In this document: positions 1-10,267 of the stretch, piece after piece
Numbering within the stretch: position 1 is the first letter of the stretch
Layout of the letters: each line of letters starts with the position of its first letter
DNA from: UBA1227 sp045642705
GTDB lineage: Bacteria; Bacillota; Clostridia; Oscillospirales; Acutalibacteraceae
NCBI GenBank assembly: GCA_045642705.1
Contig: JAZUJK010000008.1
Coordinates: 1 to 64,000 of the forward strand
Length of the DNA stretch: 64,000 nt
Direction of reading: 5' to 3'
Notes under the pieces: generated by a model
What the model was told of the DNA's origin: nothing
What the model saw: the letters and a program-made list of their open reading frames with translations, nothing else
Databases searched by the model: none
Made by a program: the position numbers and the translations under genes

Positions 1-108
1 GCATTTACGCCTAGTGCGATAGAACTTGCTGAGTCGGCTGATGTTGACCTTTGGGATGAAGCCACACTTGAAAATTTGCTGTATAAAGTTGTGAATCATG
101 TTGTTTGA
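1..108 (+). CDS. C-terminal end of a probable Mrr-like restriction endonuclease (partial)
   Basis: The reading frame is open from base 1 and ends at TGA 106-108, giving 35 residues (AFTPSAIELAESADVDLWD and onward). The pattern of a small-residue segment, then A-x-x-x-x-V-x-L-W-D, then a short amphipathic helix is what I know from the C-terminal end of Mrr-type restriction endonuclease domains, where a final helix follows the conserved core. The catalytic part lies outside the window, so this rests on a short segment. A strong terminator follows at once, so it ends its own unit. Its position directly before a type I restriction operon supports a defence role. Family assignment is moderate; being the 3' end of a real gene is fairly sure. 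Confidence 0.55.
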   Translation, partial: AFTPSAIELAESADVDLWDEATLENLLYKVVNHVV

Positions 109-124
109 TTGAATGTATTAAATG

Positions 125-160
125 AGCCCGTCGCTTTACTACTGCGACGGGCTTTTGCTT
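125..160 (+). terminator. Intrinsic terminator after the Mrr-like gene
   Basis: A perfect 10-bp GC-rich stem (AGCCCGTCGC with GCGACGGGCT) closes a 9-nt loop and is followed by TTTTGCTTT. It separates the left-edge gene from the hsd operon. Confidence 0.9.
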
Positions 161-221
161 TGAGTCATTTATCGGACACCACTGATAGTAAAATAATAGT
201 GCGGTGGTAGAACTTTTGGTG

Positions 222-284
222 ACCATTCGTTGGATTATTCGTTGCCACTCGTAGTGGACGAATGGTACGTTTTTGTAGTATAAT
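222..284 (+). promoter_or_regulatory. hsd operon promoter with overlapping inverted repeat
   Basis: A -10 box TATAAT (279-284) lies 18 bp after a -35-like TGGACG (255-260). The -35 sits inside an inverted repeat: ACCATTCGT (222-230) pairs with ACGAATGGT (258-266), and an inner CCACT/AGTGG hairpin (245-249 with 253-257) lies inside. ATTCGTTG also occurs twice directly (225-232, 237-244), so two alternative pairings are possible. The layout fits an operator or a structured leader controlling hsdM. The ribosome site AAAGGGG is at 301-307. Confidence 0.6.
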
Positions 285-314
285 ATTGATTACAATATTT
301 AAAGGGGAACTAAT

Positions 315-1862
315 ATGGACAACAGAGAACGTGACGAACTTCATAGAGCAATATGGGCCATTGCAGATGATTTGAGAGGATCTGTAGATGGCTGGGACTT
401 TAAGTCTTATATTTTAGGCTTTATGTTCTATCGCTATATTTCTGAAAATCTAACAAACTATATCAATGCTAATGAGCAACAATTAAATCCTAACTTTGAC
501 TATGCAAAGCTTTCGGATGATGAGGCAATAGCTGCAAAGGCCGATTTGATTAATACTAAAGGTTTCTTTATTTTGCCATCAGAGTTGTTTGTTAATATTC
601 GTAAAGTTGCTGATAAAGATGACAACTTAAATGAAACTCTTGAGCGAGTTTTTAGAAATATCGAAGATTCTGCAAAAGGTTCAGAAAGTGAAGCAGACTT
701 CTCCGGACTATTTGATGATATCGATGTAAATAGTAATAAACTTGGTGCGACTGTTGCCAAACGTAATGATAAGCTTGTTAAGATCCTTAATGGCATTGGT
801 GATTTGAAACTAGGTAATTACCAAGATAATCAAATAGATGCCTTTGGTGATGCATATGAGTATCTTATGACTATGTATGCTTCTAATGCAGGTAAGAGTG
901 GCGGTGAATTCTATACACCACAGGATGTATCCGAATTGCTTACACGACTTGCTACAGTTGGTAAGACAGAAGTAAACAAAGTCTATGACCCAGCATGCGG
1001 TTCTGGTTCTCTTCTCCTTAAATCAGCAAAAATACTAGGTAAAGATAAAGTCCGTCAAGGTTTCTATGGCCAAGAGATTAATATTACAACATACAACCTT
1101 TGTCGTATAAATATGTTCCTTCATGATATTGACTACGACAAGTTCAATATTGCTTGTGAAGATACTCTTATTAGCCCACAGCACTGGGATGATGAGCCAT
1201 TTGAAGTAATTGTTTCAAATCCTCCTTATTCAATTAAGTGGGAGGGTGATGAAAACCCACTTCTCATAAATGATCCACGTTTTGCACCTGCAGGTGTATT
1301 AGCTCCAAAGTCAAAGGCAGATCTTGCATTTATTATGCATAGTCTTTCTTGGCTTGCAACAAATGGTACGGCATCTATTGTATGTTTCCCAGGTATTATG
1401 TACCGTGGTGGTGCAGAGCAAAAGATTAGAAAGTATCTTGTTGATAACAACTTCGTAGATTGTGTTATTCAGTTGCCTGATAATCTCTTCTTTGGTACTT
1501 CTATTGCAACTTGCATTATGGTACTTAAGAAGAATAAGTCAGATAACAAGATTCTCTTCATTGATGCATCTAAAGAGTGCATTAAGGTTACTAACAACAA
1601 CAGACTTTCTGATGAGAATATCAAGAATATAGTTGATATCTTTACAAATCGTGAAGATAAAGATTATGTTTCAAAACTTGTTGATTATAGTGAAGTAGAA
1701 GAAAACTCTTATAACCTTTCTGTTTCAACATATGTTGAACAAGAAGATACAAGAGAAAAGATTGATATTGTTGAACTTAATAATCAAATTAAAGAAATTG
1801 TCGCTCGTGAAGAAACCTTAAGAAAAGCAATTGAAGAGATAATTGCAGAAATTGAGGTGTAA
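315..1862 (+). CDS. hsdM: Type I restriction-modification system methyltransferase subunit HsdM
   Basis: The 515-residue protein is the N6-adenine methyltransferase subunit of a type I system; with HsdS it methylates the target, and it is also needed in the restriction complex. An N-terminal helical HsdM domain (MDNRERDELHRAIWAIADD) precedes the Rossmann methylase domain. The SAM-binding motif DPACGSGSLLL starts near residue 225 and the catalytic NPPY is near residue 302. Length is normal for the family. ATG 315 follows AAAGGGG at 301-307. Only three bases separate its stop from hsdS, so it heads the operon. The DNA is AT-rich with many A/T-ending codons, unlike the groEL region, which fits a horizontally acquired defence cassette. 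Confidence 0.96.
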   Translation: MDNRERDELHRAIWAIADDLRGSVDGWDFKSYILGFMFYRYISENLTNYINANEQQLNPNFDYAKLSDDEAIAAKADLINTKGFFILPSELFVNIRKVADKDDNLNETLERVFRNIEDSAKGSESEADFSGLFDDIDVNSNKLGATVAKRNDKLVKILNGIGDLKLGNYQDNQIDAFGDAYEYLMTMYASNAGKSGGEFYTPQDVSELLTRLATVGKTEVNKVYDPACGSGSLLLKSAKILGKDKVRQGFYGQEINITTYNLCRINMFLHDIDYDKFNIACEDTLISPQHWDDEPFEVIVSNPPYSIKWEGDENPLLINDPRFAPAGVLAPKSKADLAFIMHSLSWLATNGTASIVCFPGIMYRGGAEQKIRKYLVDNNFVDCVIQLPDNLFFGTSIATCIMVLKKNKSDNKILFIDASKECIKVTNNNRLSDENIKNIVDIFTNREDKDYVSKLVDYSEVEENSYNLSVSTYVEQEDTREKIDIVELNNQIKEIVAREETLRKAIEEIIAEIEV

Positions 1863-1865
1863 CGT

Positions 1866-3190
<1,325 letters not shown>

Positions 3191-3194
<4 letters not shown>

Positions 3195-3823
3195 GCGAAA
3201 TTAAGTTGTTGCAGTATGTATTTGGATTTGCTCCTGTTAAATTAGGGGAAATTGCAACAATTATTCGTGGCGGTAACTTCCAAAAGAAAGATTTTGTTGA
3301 AGAAGGATGTCCTTGTATTCATTATGGCCAAATGTATACTCACTTTGGTGTTTATACAAAAACCGTTTTGACACATCTCTCTAAAGAGATTTTTGATAAA
3401 TCAAAACTTGCTAAGACAAATGATATAATAATGGCTGTTACAAGCGAAAATGTTGAAGATGTTTGCAGCTGCGTTGCTTGGCTTGGTGACGAGGATATAG
3501 CAGTTAGTGGTCATACGGCTATTATTCAACATAACCAAAATGCAAAATATCTTTCATATTACTTCCATTCAGGTATGTTCTTTGAGCAAAAGAAAAAATA
3601 TGCTCATGGAACAAAGGTTATTGAAATAACACCAAGTAGTTTGAACGATATTGTAATACTGTTGCCATCATTAGACGAACAAGAAAGAATAGTATCTATT
3701 CTTGATAAATTTGACGGTCTTTGCAATGATATTGCAGTTGGTTTGCCTGCTGAAATAGAAGCAAGACAAAAGCAGTATGAATACTACAGGGATAAATTAT
3801 TAAGCTTTAAGGAAATTATATGA
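3191..3823 (+). CDS. Half-length HsdS: third target-recognition domain, phase-variably fused to HsdS
   Basis: The 210 residues form one recognition domain plus one conserved helical region: PVKLGEIATIIRGG near the start, LPSLDEQERIVSILDKFDGL, then ARQKQYEYYRDKLLSF. This repeats the layout of the second half of the upstream HsdS but with a different recognition sequence. Its ATG overlaps the hsdS stop (ATGA at 3191-3194), so it may be made by translational coupling as a separate half-subunit. In its own frame there is no stop between the AG tract and this ATG, so the region can also be read as the end of an HsdS fusion. Half-size HsdS proteins are known to dimerise and recognise symmetrical targets; whether this one does is inference. 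It is not a decayed gene: the frame is intact and the conserved regions are complete. Confidence 0.9.
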
Positions 3824-4182
3824 AAGAATGGTTGATTGAATCACAAAAATACCCCAAAGAAATTGTAGAATTTATAAATTCAACTTTTGATCTTTTTGAG
3901 ATTAGAGGCCAAATTAATAATGAAAATGGTATTTCATTTGTTATTCATTCAAATGAATCTAATCACTCTATTCCGCATTTACATGCTAAATATGGAGAGT
4001 TTGAAATTTCTATAGCAATTGATGATGCGAAAGTAATTTGCGGAAATTTGCCTAAATCAAAAGAAAAATATGCAGTTAATTGGGTAAAATACAATAGAGA
4101 AAAATTGTTAAACGAGTGGAATGAAATTACTATTTCTGCTATATCATCTACGACTTGTTCTAAATTATGTATTATTCCTTGA
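3820..4182 (+). CDS. DUF4160 domain protein within the hsd operon
   Basis: A small protein of 120 residues with the DUF4160 signature: a conserved P-H-L-H-A-K-Y-G-E-x-E-I-S-I segment (near residues 53-66), then a V-x-x-G-x-L-P turn and a W-x-x-x-N-R-E-K-L-L-x-E-W end. Its biochemical function is not known to me; members often sit beside toxin-antitoxin or other accessory genes, commonly with DUF2442, which is absent here. ATG overlaps the TGA of the half-hsdS (ATGA), and AAGGAAA lies upstream, so it is translated in the operon. The C-terminal 20 residues (serine, threonine and cysteine-rich) look unlike the family and overlap the region upstream of the next gene, so the end may have been altered by a junction. 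Confidence 0.8.
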   Translation: MKEWLIESQKYPKEIVEFINSTFDLFEIRGQINNENGISFVIHSNESNHSIPHLHAKYGEFEISIAIDDAKVICGNLPKSKEKYAVNWVKYNREKLLNEWNEITISAISSTTCSKLCIIP

Positions 4183-5056
4183 GGTGATTAATATTTCACA
4201 TACAAACAATCTTAAGAAGAAACAACATTATGTTGCACAAGTGTATTTGAGAAATTTTTCTTTAGATAAAAAGAATATTTATTTTTTAGAACTAAGTGAT
4301 TTTTATATTCCTAAGAAGACAGTTCCTATCAAGAGCCAATGCTATGAAAAAAATCTTTATGAAATGTTTAATGAAAAAGGTGAACGTATTAATCCTAATT
4401 ATTTAGAAAATATTCTGGCAGTTTTAGAGAGAAAATATGGTCCTATCATTAATTCTCTTTCTACTAAACTAGATAAAGGGATTTTGCCTGAAAATGATGT
4501 GATATCTGATGAGGATCGTTTGCTTTTATTTTCTTTTATTGCTATTCAAATATTGAGGTCGCCAAGAACTTTAAATACTTCAAATGAGTTTTTAAAAGAA
4601 ACCTTAGGCATTGAAGACTATTTAGCCAAAAACACTTCGCTTTCGTTGTGCTTGCCATTCTTTAGTGAATTGAATGAAGGTAGCATTTTGTTTAATTATG
4701 TAATTAACCCTTTGCTTGATATGAAATTAAATTTGGCTGTTGCTGAAAATAATTTTACTTTCTTTACTTCTGATTTTCCTGTATTTGTTTTGAAGGAAAA
4801 AGATGATAGTCGGGAATACGACAAGGTAATTTTTCCATTGACAAATAAACTTTGCTTAATGTTGTATGGAAATTCATATAAAGAGGATAAAATTGATAAT
4901 AAAGTGATAGTAATTAACAAAGATCTTTTTGACGAAATTAATTGGTCTATTGCATATTCGGCTAATAGAAAAATATATTTTGATGGTAGTTTGTCTAAAG
5001 AACAATTATTTGAAATTAAAAGAGCAAGGATCAATTTTAAGGAGTTGACTGTATGA
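4121..5056 (+). CDS. DUF4238 domain protein within the hsd operon
   Basis: The conserved part starts KKQHYVAQVYLRNFS, the hallmark N-terminus of DUF4238 proteins (H-Y-V-x-Q-x-Y-L-R-x-F), and continues with a KSQCYEKNLYE segment and a C-terminal region with NNFTFFTSDFPV. The function of the family is unknown to me; it is common in accessory and defence-associated loci. The ATG at 4121 lies inside DUF4160. The recognisable domain begins after GAGGTG at 4181-4186, so the true start may be GTG 4184 or a rare ATT at 4193. The stop overlaps the hsdR start (ATGA). Sandwiched between hsdS and hsdR, it is co-transcribed with the type I system. Confidence 0.8.
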   Translation: MKLLFLLYHLRLVLNYVLFLEVINISHTNNLKKKQHYVAQVYLRNFSLDKKNIYFLELSDFYIPKKTVPIKSQCYEKNLYEMFNEKGERINPNYLENILAVLERKYGPIINSLSTKLDKGILPENDVISDEDRLLLFSFIAIQILRSPRTLNTSNEFLKETLGIEDYLAKNTSLSLCLPFFSELNEGSILFNYVINPLLDMKLNLAVAENNFTFFTSDFPVFVLKEKDDSREYDKVIFPLTNKLCLMLYGNSYKEDKIDNKVIVINKDLFDEINWSIAYSANRKIYFDGSLSKEQLFEIKRARINFKELTV

Positions 5057-8000
5057 GTCAATATAACATTGTACTTTCAACAGCTGAAAGTACAGTTGTA
5101 ACTGAATATGAACCACAGGGTAAGCGATCAGATGCTTATCAGTCAGAGGCTGAACTTGAAAAGGAGTTTATACGACTTTTGCAAGAACAGTCTTATGAGT
5201 ATATCCAGATTCATCAAGAAGATGATTTGATTGCTAACTTGCGTTCTAAACTTGAACTTCTAAATAACTATCAGTTCTCTGATGATGAATGGAAGAGATT
5301 CTTTAATGATTCTATTGCTAATTCGAATGAGCATATAGTTGAAAAAACTCGTAAGATTCAAGAGGACCATGTTCAAGTACTTAAAAGAGATGATGGATCT
5401 TCTAAAAATATCTATTTGATTGATAAGAAGAATATTCATAACAACTCTTTGCAAGTTATTAATCAGTATGAAGTTTCTGCGGACTCTGGTGCAAAGCATG
5501 ATAACAGATATGATGTTACCGTGCTTGTTAATGGTTTGCCTCTTGTTCACATTGAACTCAAGCGTAGAGGAGTGGCTATTAGAGAAGCTTTTAACCAGAT
5601 TGAAAGATATCAAAGAGATAGTTTTTGGGCTAATTCAGGACTCTATGAGTATGTTCAAATCTTTGTTATCTCTAATGGTACTAATACCAAGTATTATTCG
5701 AATAGTACACGCTATAATGCAGTAAAAGAGAAGGGCACTGGTAAGGTTAAAAAGGAGAAGACTTCTAATAGTTTCGAATTTACTTCTTTTTGGGCTGATG
5801 CTAATAACAAGATTATTCCTGACCTAGTTGACTTTACAAAGACATTCTTCTCCAAGCATTCAATTCTTAATATCTTAACTAAGTACTGTATTTTCACTTC
5901 TGAAAATATGCTTCTTGTTATGCGACCATATCAGATTGTTGCAACAGAGCGTATTTTGAACAGAATTGAAATTGCTAATAACTACAAGAAATATGGCAAG
6001 GTTGAAGGTGGCGGATATATCTGGCACACAACTGGTTCAGGTAAAACATTAACTTCATTTAAAACAGCACGTCTTGCTGCAAACTTGCCTTATATTGATA
6101 AAGTATTGTTTGTTGTTGATAGAAAAGACTTGGACTATCAGACAATGAAAGAGTATGACAGATTTGAAAAGGGTGCTGCAAATAGCAATACTTCAACTGC
6201 TATACTCAAACGTCAATTAGAGGATTCTAATTGTAAGATTATTATCACTACAATCCAGAAACTATCTACATTTATTAAAGGCAATCCTGATCATGATGTA
6301 TATCAATCTCGTGTTGTAATTATCTTTGATGAGTGTCATCGTAGCCAATTTGGTGATATGCATGTGGCAATAACTAAAAAGTTTAAGAAATATCATCTCT
6401 TTGGATTTACTGGTACACCAATCTTTGCTTTAAATGCTGGTGGTAGTAAAAATGTAAATCTCCAAACAACCGAACAGGCATTTGGAGATCAGCTTCATGC
6501 ATATACTATTGTTGATGCTATTAACGATAAGAACGTACTTCCATTCCGTGTTGATTATATCAAGACAATGGACAAGGAAGTGGATATCGATGATAAAGAA
6601 GTCTTTGATATTGATAGAGAACAGGCATTTATGGCACCAGAGCGTATCACTTTGGTAACCAAGTATATTCTTGATCACTACAATCAAAAGACTTATCACA
6701 ATGAAAAGCAATTTGCTTATAACAAGCTTGTAAATATTGCAGAAGTAGCATCTGCAAAACGTGAAGTTTCTGAAGAAAAGAAAAAGCAGTATATTAATGG
6801 ATTTAACTCAATCTTTGCTGTTGCATCAATTGAAGCTGCTAAACTCTATTACAATGAGTTTAAAAAGCAGATGGCTGCTGATTCAACAAAGAAACTCAAT
6901 ATTGCAATCATTTATAGCTATGGTGCTAATGAAGAAGAGTCAGATGGTATCATTGACGAAGAGAATTCAGAGGATACAATCAATCTTGATCAAAGTTCGA
7001 GAGACTTCTTAGAAGAAGCAATCAAAGACTATAACGAAATGTTCAAAACAAATTATGATACATCAGGAGATAAGTTCCAAAACTACTATAAAGATGTATC
7101 ACTTCGTATGAAGAATAAAGAACTTGATATGCTCATCGTAGTAAATATGTTCTTGACTGGTTTTGATGCTACAACACTTAATACTCTTTGGGTTGATAAA
7201 AACTTAAAGATGCATGGCCTTATTCAGGCTTATTCACGTACAAACCGTATTCTTAACTCTATTAAGACATTCGGTAACATTGTATGCTTTAGACCGTTAC
7301 AGAAGCGTACAGACGATGCTATTGCATTGTTTGGTGATAAAGAAGCAGGTGGAATAGTTCTTCTTAAGAGTTTTAAGGATTATTACTTTGGTTACGATGA
7401 TGACAAGGGTAAGATTGTACCTGGCTATGTAACTCAAGTAGAAGAACTTAATGATTTGTTCCCACTTTCAGAGCCACAAATAATTGGGGAAGATAATCAA
7501 AAGAAGTTTATTGCTTTATTTGGCTCTATCCTTAGGACTAGAAATATCCTTATTTCATTTGATGAGTTTGAAGGTAAGGATTTATTTAGTGAACGTGACT
7601 TCCAAGATTATTGCGGTAGATATCAAGATTTACGTGATGAATGGAAGAAAAAGAGGGAAAAGGGAGAACTTGAAAACATCGTTGATGATGTTGTATTCGA
7701 AGTCGAACTTTTAAAACAAGTTGAGATTAACATTGATTATATTCTTATGCTTGTTAAGAAGTATCATGATTCCCACTTGTCTGATAAAGAAATTCTTATT
7801 ACCATTCAAAAGGCTGTAGATGCATCACCTGAATTGCGTAGTAAAAAGGCTCTTATTGAAAGCTTTATTGATGGTATTAATGAAGTAGATGATATTCTTC
7901 TTGAATGGAAGACATTCGTTGCAGAACAAAAAGAAAAAGAACTTGCATCTATCATTAAAGAAGAAAACTTGAATGAAGAAGCAACAAGAAAGTTCGTTGA

Positions 8001-8160
8001 GAACTCATTCCGTGATGGTGTTCTTAAGACTACTGGTACTGATGTTGATAAATTGCTTCCAGCTGTATCAATGTTTGGCGGTAGTAATAGAACTGACAAG
8101 AAACAGAATGTAGTAAACAAACTCCTGAACTTCTTTGATAGGTTCTTTGGCATAGGATAA
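5053..8160 (+). CDS. hsdR: Type I restriction endonuclease subunit HsdR
   Basis: The 1035-residue motor and nuclease subunit translocates DNA with ATP and cuts at a distance from unmethylated targets. The N-terminal nuclease domain shows D154 followed by E168-L-K170, the PD-(D/E)xK core. The SF2 helicase part has TGSGKT (327-332), DECHR (from 426) and an FTGTP motif. A second RecA-like domain carries MLIVVNMFLTGFDA and QAYSRTNRI. The C-terminal helical region would contact HsdM and HsdS. The length is normal and there is no frameshift, so the system looks complete. AAGGAG lies 8 bases before ATG 5053, which overlaps the previous stop. A bidirectional terminator follows. Confidence 0.96.
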   Translation: MSQYNIVLSTAESTVVTEYEPQGKRSDAYQSEAELEKEFIRLLQEQSYEYIQIHQEDDLIANLRSKLELLNNYQFSDDEWKRFFNDSIANSNEHIVEKTRKIQEDHVQVLKRDDGSSKNIYLIDKKNIHNNSLQVINQYEVSADSGAKHDNRYDVTVLVNGLPLVHIELKRRGVAIREAFNQIERYQRDSFWANSGLYEYVQIFVISNGTNTKYYSNSTRYNAVKEKGTGKVKKEKTSNSFEFTSFWADANNKIIPDLVDFTKTFFSKHSILNILTKYCIFTSENMLLVMRPYQIVATERILNRIEIANNYKKYGKVEGGGYIWHTTGSGKTLTSFKTARLAANLPYIDKVLFVVDRKDLDYQTMKEYDRFEKGAANSNTSTAILKRQLEDSNCKIIITTIQKLSTFIKGNPDHDVYQSRVVIIFDECHRSQFGDMHVAITKKFKKYHLFGFTGTPIFALNAGGSKNVNLQTTEQAFGDQLHAYTIVDAINDKNVLPFRVDYIKTMDKEVDIDDKEVFDIDREQAFMAPERITLVTKYILDHYNQKTYHNEKQFAYNKLVNIAEVASAKREVSEEKKKQYINGFNSIFAVASIEAAKLYYNEFKKQMAADSTKKLNIAIIYSYGANEEESDGIIDEENSEDTINLDQSSRDFLEEAIKDYNEMFKTNYDTSGDKFQNYYKDVSLRMKNKELDMLIVVNMFLTGFDATTLNTLWVDKNLKMHGLIQAYSRTNRILNSIKTFGNIVCFRPLQKRTDDAIALFGDKEAGGIVLLKSFKDYYFGYDDDKGKIVPGYVTQVEELNDLFPLSEPQIIGEDNQKKFIALFGSILRTRNILISFDEFEGKDLFSERDFQDYCGRYQDLRDEWKKKREKGELENIVDDVVFEVELLKQVEINIDYILMLVKKYHDSHLSDKEILITIQKAVDASPELRSKKALIESFIDGINEVDDILLEWKTFVAEQKEKELASIIKEENLNEEATRKFVENSFRDGVLKTTGTDVDKLLPAVSMFGGSNRTDKKQNVVNKLLNFFDRFFGIG

Positions 8161-8163
8161 ATG

Positions 8164-8205
8164 AAAAGCACCCACAGTTTTTACTGTGAGTGCTTTGCTT
8201 TTTAT
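8164..8205. terminator. Bidirectional terminator between hsdR and groEL
   Basis: AAAGCAC...CACAGT (8165-8178) pairs with ACTGTGAGTGCTTT (8183-8196) with small mismatches, flanked by A-rich sequence on one side and TTTGCTTTTT on the other. It can end both the hsd operon and the convergent groESL operon. Confidence 0.85.
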
Positions 8206-8213
8206 ATTGTAAA

Positions 8214-9860
8214 TTAATACATGCCACCTTGAGCCATAGCAGCCTGTGCAGCAGCAGCGGCAGCGGCGTCAGCAGCTGGATCAGGGATTTCAGTAACGAG
8301 TGATTCTGTTGTGAGAACCATAGCTGCAACAGATGCTGCATTCTGGAGAGCAGAACGAGTTACTTTGGTTGGGTCGAGGATACCTGCTTTGAACATGTCA
8401 ACGTATTCCTCATTTGCGAAATCAAATCCATAGCCTGTCTTCTTGGACTTGATAATTGCATCGATGATAACTGAACCTTCGAGACCAGCATTTGCTGCAA
8501 TCTGTCTTACTGGTTCTTCGATACCCTTGAGGACAATCTTGATACCAGTCTTGATATCTGTGTCTTCTTCTTTGTTTAGAAGTTCATGTACAGCTGGGAT
8601 TGCATTGATGAGAGCAACGCCACCACCTGCAACTGTACCTTCTTCTACAGCTGCCTTAGTTGCTGCAAGAGCATCTTCGATACGGAGTTTCTTTTCCTTC
8701 ATTTCAGTCTCTGTTGCTGCACCAACATGGATAACTGCAACGCCACCTGAAAGTTTAGCAAGACGCTCCTGGAGCTTTTCACGGTCATAATCAGATGTTG
8801 TAATTTCAATCTGTGACTTAATCTGACCGATACGAGCCTTGATATCCTTAGTATCACCGATACCGTTTACGATGGTTGTATAATCCTTGCCAACTTCAAC
8901 CTTCTGAGCACGACCAAGCATTTCAACAGTTGCTTCTGGAAGCTCAAGACCAAGGTCAGATGTGATTACTGTACCGCCAGTGAGGATAGCGATATCCTGG
9001 AGCATTTCCTTACGACGCTCGCCAAAGCCTGGGGCCTTAACTGCAACGCAAGTGAATGTGCCACGGAGCTTGTTGAGAAGGATAGTAGTGAGTGCTTCGC
9101 CCTCGATATCCTCAGCAATGATAAGGAGCTTCTTGCCCATCTTGAGAACTTGCTCAAGAAGTGGGAGAATTTCCTGAATGTTAGAAATCTTCTTGTCTGT
9201 GATCAAGATGTATGCGTCTTCGATTTCAGCAATCATCTTGTCTGTGTCTGTAACCATGTAAGGGGAGATATAGCCACGATCGAACTGCATACCTTCAACA
9301 ACATCACATGTTGTATCAGCAGTCTTGGCTTCTTCAATTGTGATAACACCATCAGCTGTTACCTTATCCATTGCATCTGCAATGAGCTTACCGATGAATT
9401 CATCGCCAGAAGATACAGTTGCAACTCTTGCAATATCAGCAGAGTTCTTAACTGGCTTAGAGTTCTTCTTAACAGTATCAACTGCTGTATCAACTGCGAG
9501 CTGGATACCTTTCTTAACAACCATAGGGTTAGCACCAGCAGCAACATTCTTCATGCCCTCACGAACGAGAGCCTGAGCGAGAAGGGTAGCGGTTGTAGTA
9601 CCGTCACCAGCAACATCGTTTGTTTTTACTGATACTTCACGAACGAGCTGAGCACCCATATTTTCAAATGGCTCTTCAAGCTCAATTTCCTTAGCGATTG
9701 TTACACCATCATTAGTGATGAGTGGTCCGCCGTACTTTCTATCAAGTACCACGTTACGACCCTTAGGGCCAAGTGTGATTTTAACAGTATTAGAAAGCTT
9801 GTCTATACCTGTTTGAAGAGCCTTACGAGCTTCCTCACCATAGATAATTTGCTTTGCCAT
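8214..9860 (-). CDS. groL: 60-kDa chaperonin GroEL
   Basis: GroEL forms the double-ring folding chamber that works with GroES and ATP in the cytoplasm. The 548 residues show the typical N-terminus (AKQIIYGEEARKALQTGIDK), the ATP-site segment GDGTTTATLLAQAL near residue 86, and the apical and equatorial signatures AAVEEGTVAGGGVAL and VIIDAI. The tail is alanine and glutamine-rich and ends GGMY rather than the usual GGM repeats. AAGGAG lies before the start. The gene is 19 bases downstream of groES in the same operon. Codon choice (CTC, AAG, GTA) suggests high expression. Confidence 0.98.
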   Translation of the reverse strand: MAKQIIYGEEARKALQTGIDKLSNTVKITLGPKGRNVVLDRKYGGPLITNDGVTIAKEIELEEPFENMGAQLVREVSVKTNDVAGDGTTTATLLAQALVREGMKNVAAGANPMVVKKGIQLAVDTAVDTVKKNSKPVKNSADIARVATVSSGDEFIGKLIADAMDKVTADGVITIEEAKTADTTCDVVEGMQFDRGYISPYMVTDTDKMIAEIEDAYILITDKKISNIQEILPLLEQVLKMGKKLLIIAEDIEGEALTTILLNKLRGTFTCVAVKAPGFGERRKEMLQDIAILTGGTVITSDLGLELPEATVEMLGRAQKVEVGKDYTTIVNGIGDTKDIKARIGQIKSQIEITTSDYDREKLQERLAKLSGGVAVIHVGAATETEMKEKKLRIEDALAATKAAVEEGTVAGGGVALINAIPAVHELLNKEEDTDIKTGIKIVLKGIEEPVRQIAANAGLEGSVIIDAIIKSKKTGYGFDFANEEYVDMFKAGILDPTKVTRSALQNAASVAAMVLTTESLVTEIPDPAADAAAAAAAQAAMAQGGMY

Positions 9861-9879
9861 TGTTATTATCTCCTTAAAT

Positions 9880-10164
9880 TTATTCTACTATTGCGAGAAT
9901 GTCTGATTGACGAATGATTGTATATTCAATATCATCGAGTTTGATTTCAGAACCTGCATACTTGGATGCAACAACCTTGTCACCAGGTTTTACAAACATT
10001 TTAATCTCAACACCATCAACCATACCGCCAGGGCCTACTGCAACGACCTCGGCAATCTGTGGCTTCTCCTGAGAAGCAGCTGCTAAAATAATGCCACTTT
10101 TAGTAGTTTCTTCTACCTCTGTAGCCTTGATAACTACATGATCAAGAACTGGCTTAAGTTTCAT
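9880..10164 (-). CDS. groES: 10-kDa co-chaperonin GroES
   Basis: GroES caps the GroEL chamber. About 94 residues beginning MKLKPVLDHVVIKATE, with the mobile loop around EETTKSGIIL, the GPGG motif (VAVGPGGMVDG) and the KYAGSEIKLDD segment. An ATG five codons further upstream is possible, but that ATG lies in the ribosome site itself (ATGGAGGCG); GGAGG sits eight bases before ATG 10164, so the shorter form is preferred. First gene of the groESL operon. No CIRCE inverted repeat is visible upstream, so HrcA control is not supported here. Confidence 0.95.
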   Translation of the reverse strand: MKLKPVLDHVVIKATEVEETTKSGIILAAASQEKPQIAEVVAVGPGGMVDGVEIKMFVKPGDKVVASKYAGSEIKLDDIEYTIIRQSDILAIVE

Positions 10165-10196
10165 TTTTTGCGCCTCCATAAAAATATTACCTATAT

Positions 10197-10224
10197 ATTA
10201 TACAAAAGATTTAGAATTTGTCCA
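10197..10224 (-). promoter_or_regulatory. Promoter of groESL
   Basis: On the minus strand TGGACA (10219-10224) and TATAAT (10197-10202) are 16 bp apart, a good vegetative sigma-factor match upstream of groES. No CIRCE element overlaps it. A divergent -10 (TATAAT 10233-10238) serves the next gene on the plus strand. Confidence 0.7.
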
Positions 10225-10267
10225 CAATATGATATAATATACGAGCAATTTGTGCAAAAGGAGAGAA

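Noticed and set aside
4121..4180. N-terminal extension of the DUF4238 protein from ATG 4121
   Set aside because: The extension lies inside the DUF4160 gene and the recognisable domain starts after GAGGTG at 4181; kept in the coordinates only because the exact start is uncertain.
9150..9632. A 160-residue plus-strand open frame inside groEL
   Set aside because: It is antisense to a strongly conserved, codon-biased gene and has no ribosome site or family resemblance; a shadow of the real frame.
10165..10249. Possible CIRCE element before groES
   Set aside because: No pair of TTAGCACTC-like arms with 9-nt spacing is present; the A/T-rich runs do not form such a repeat.
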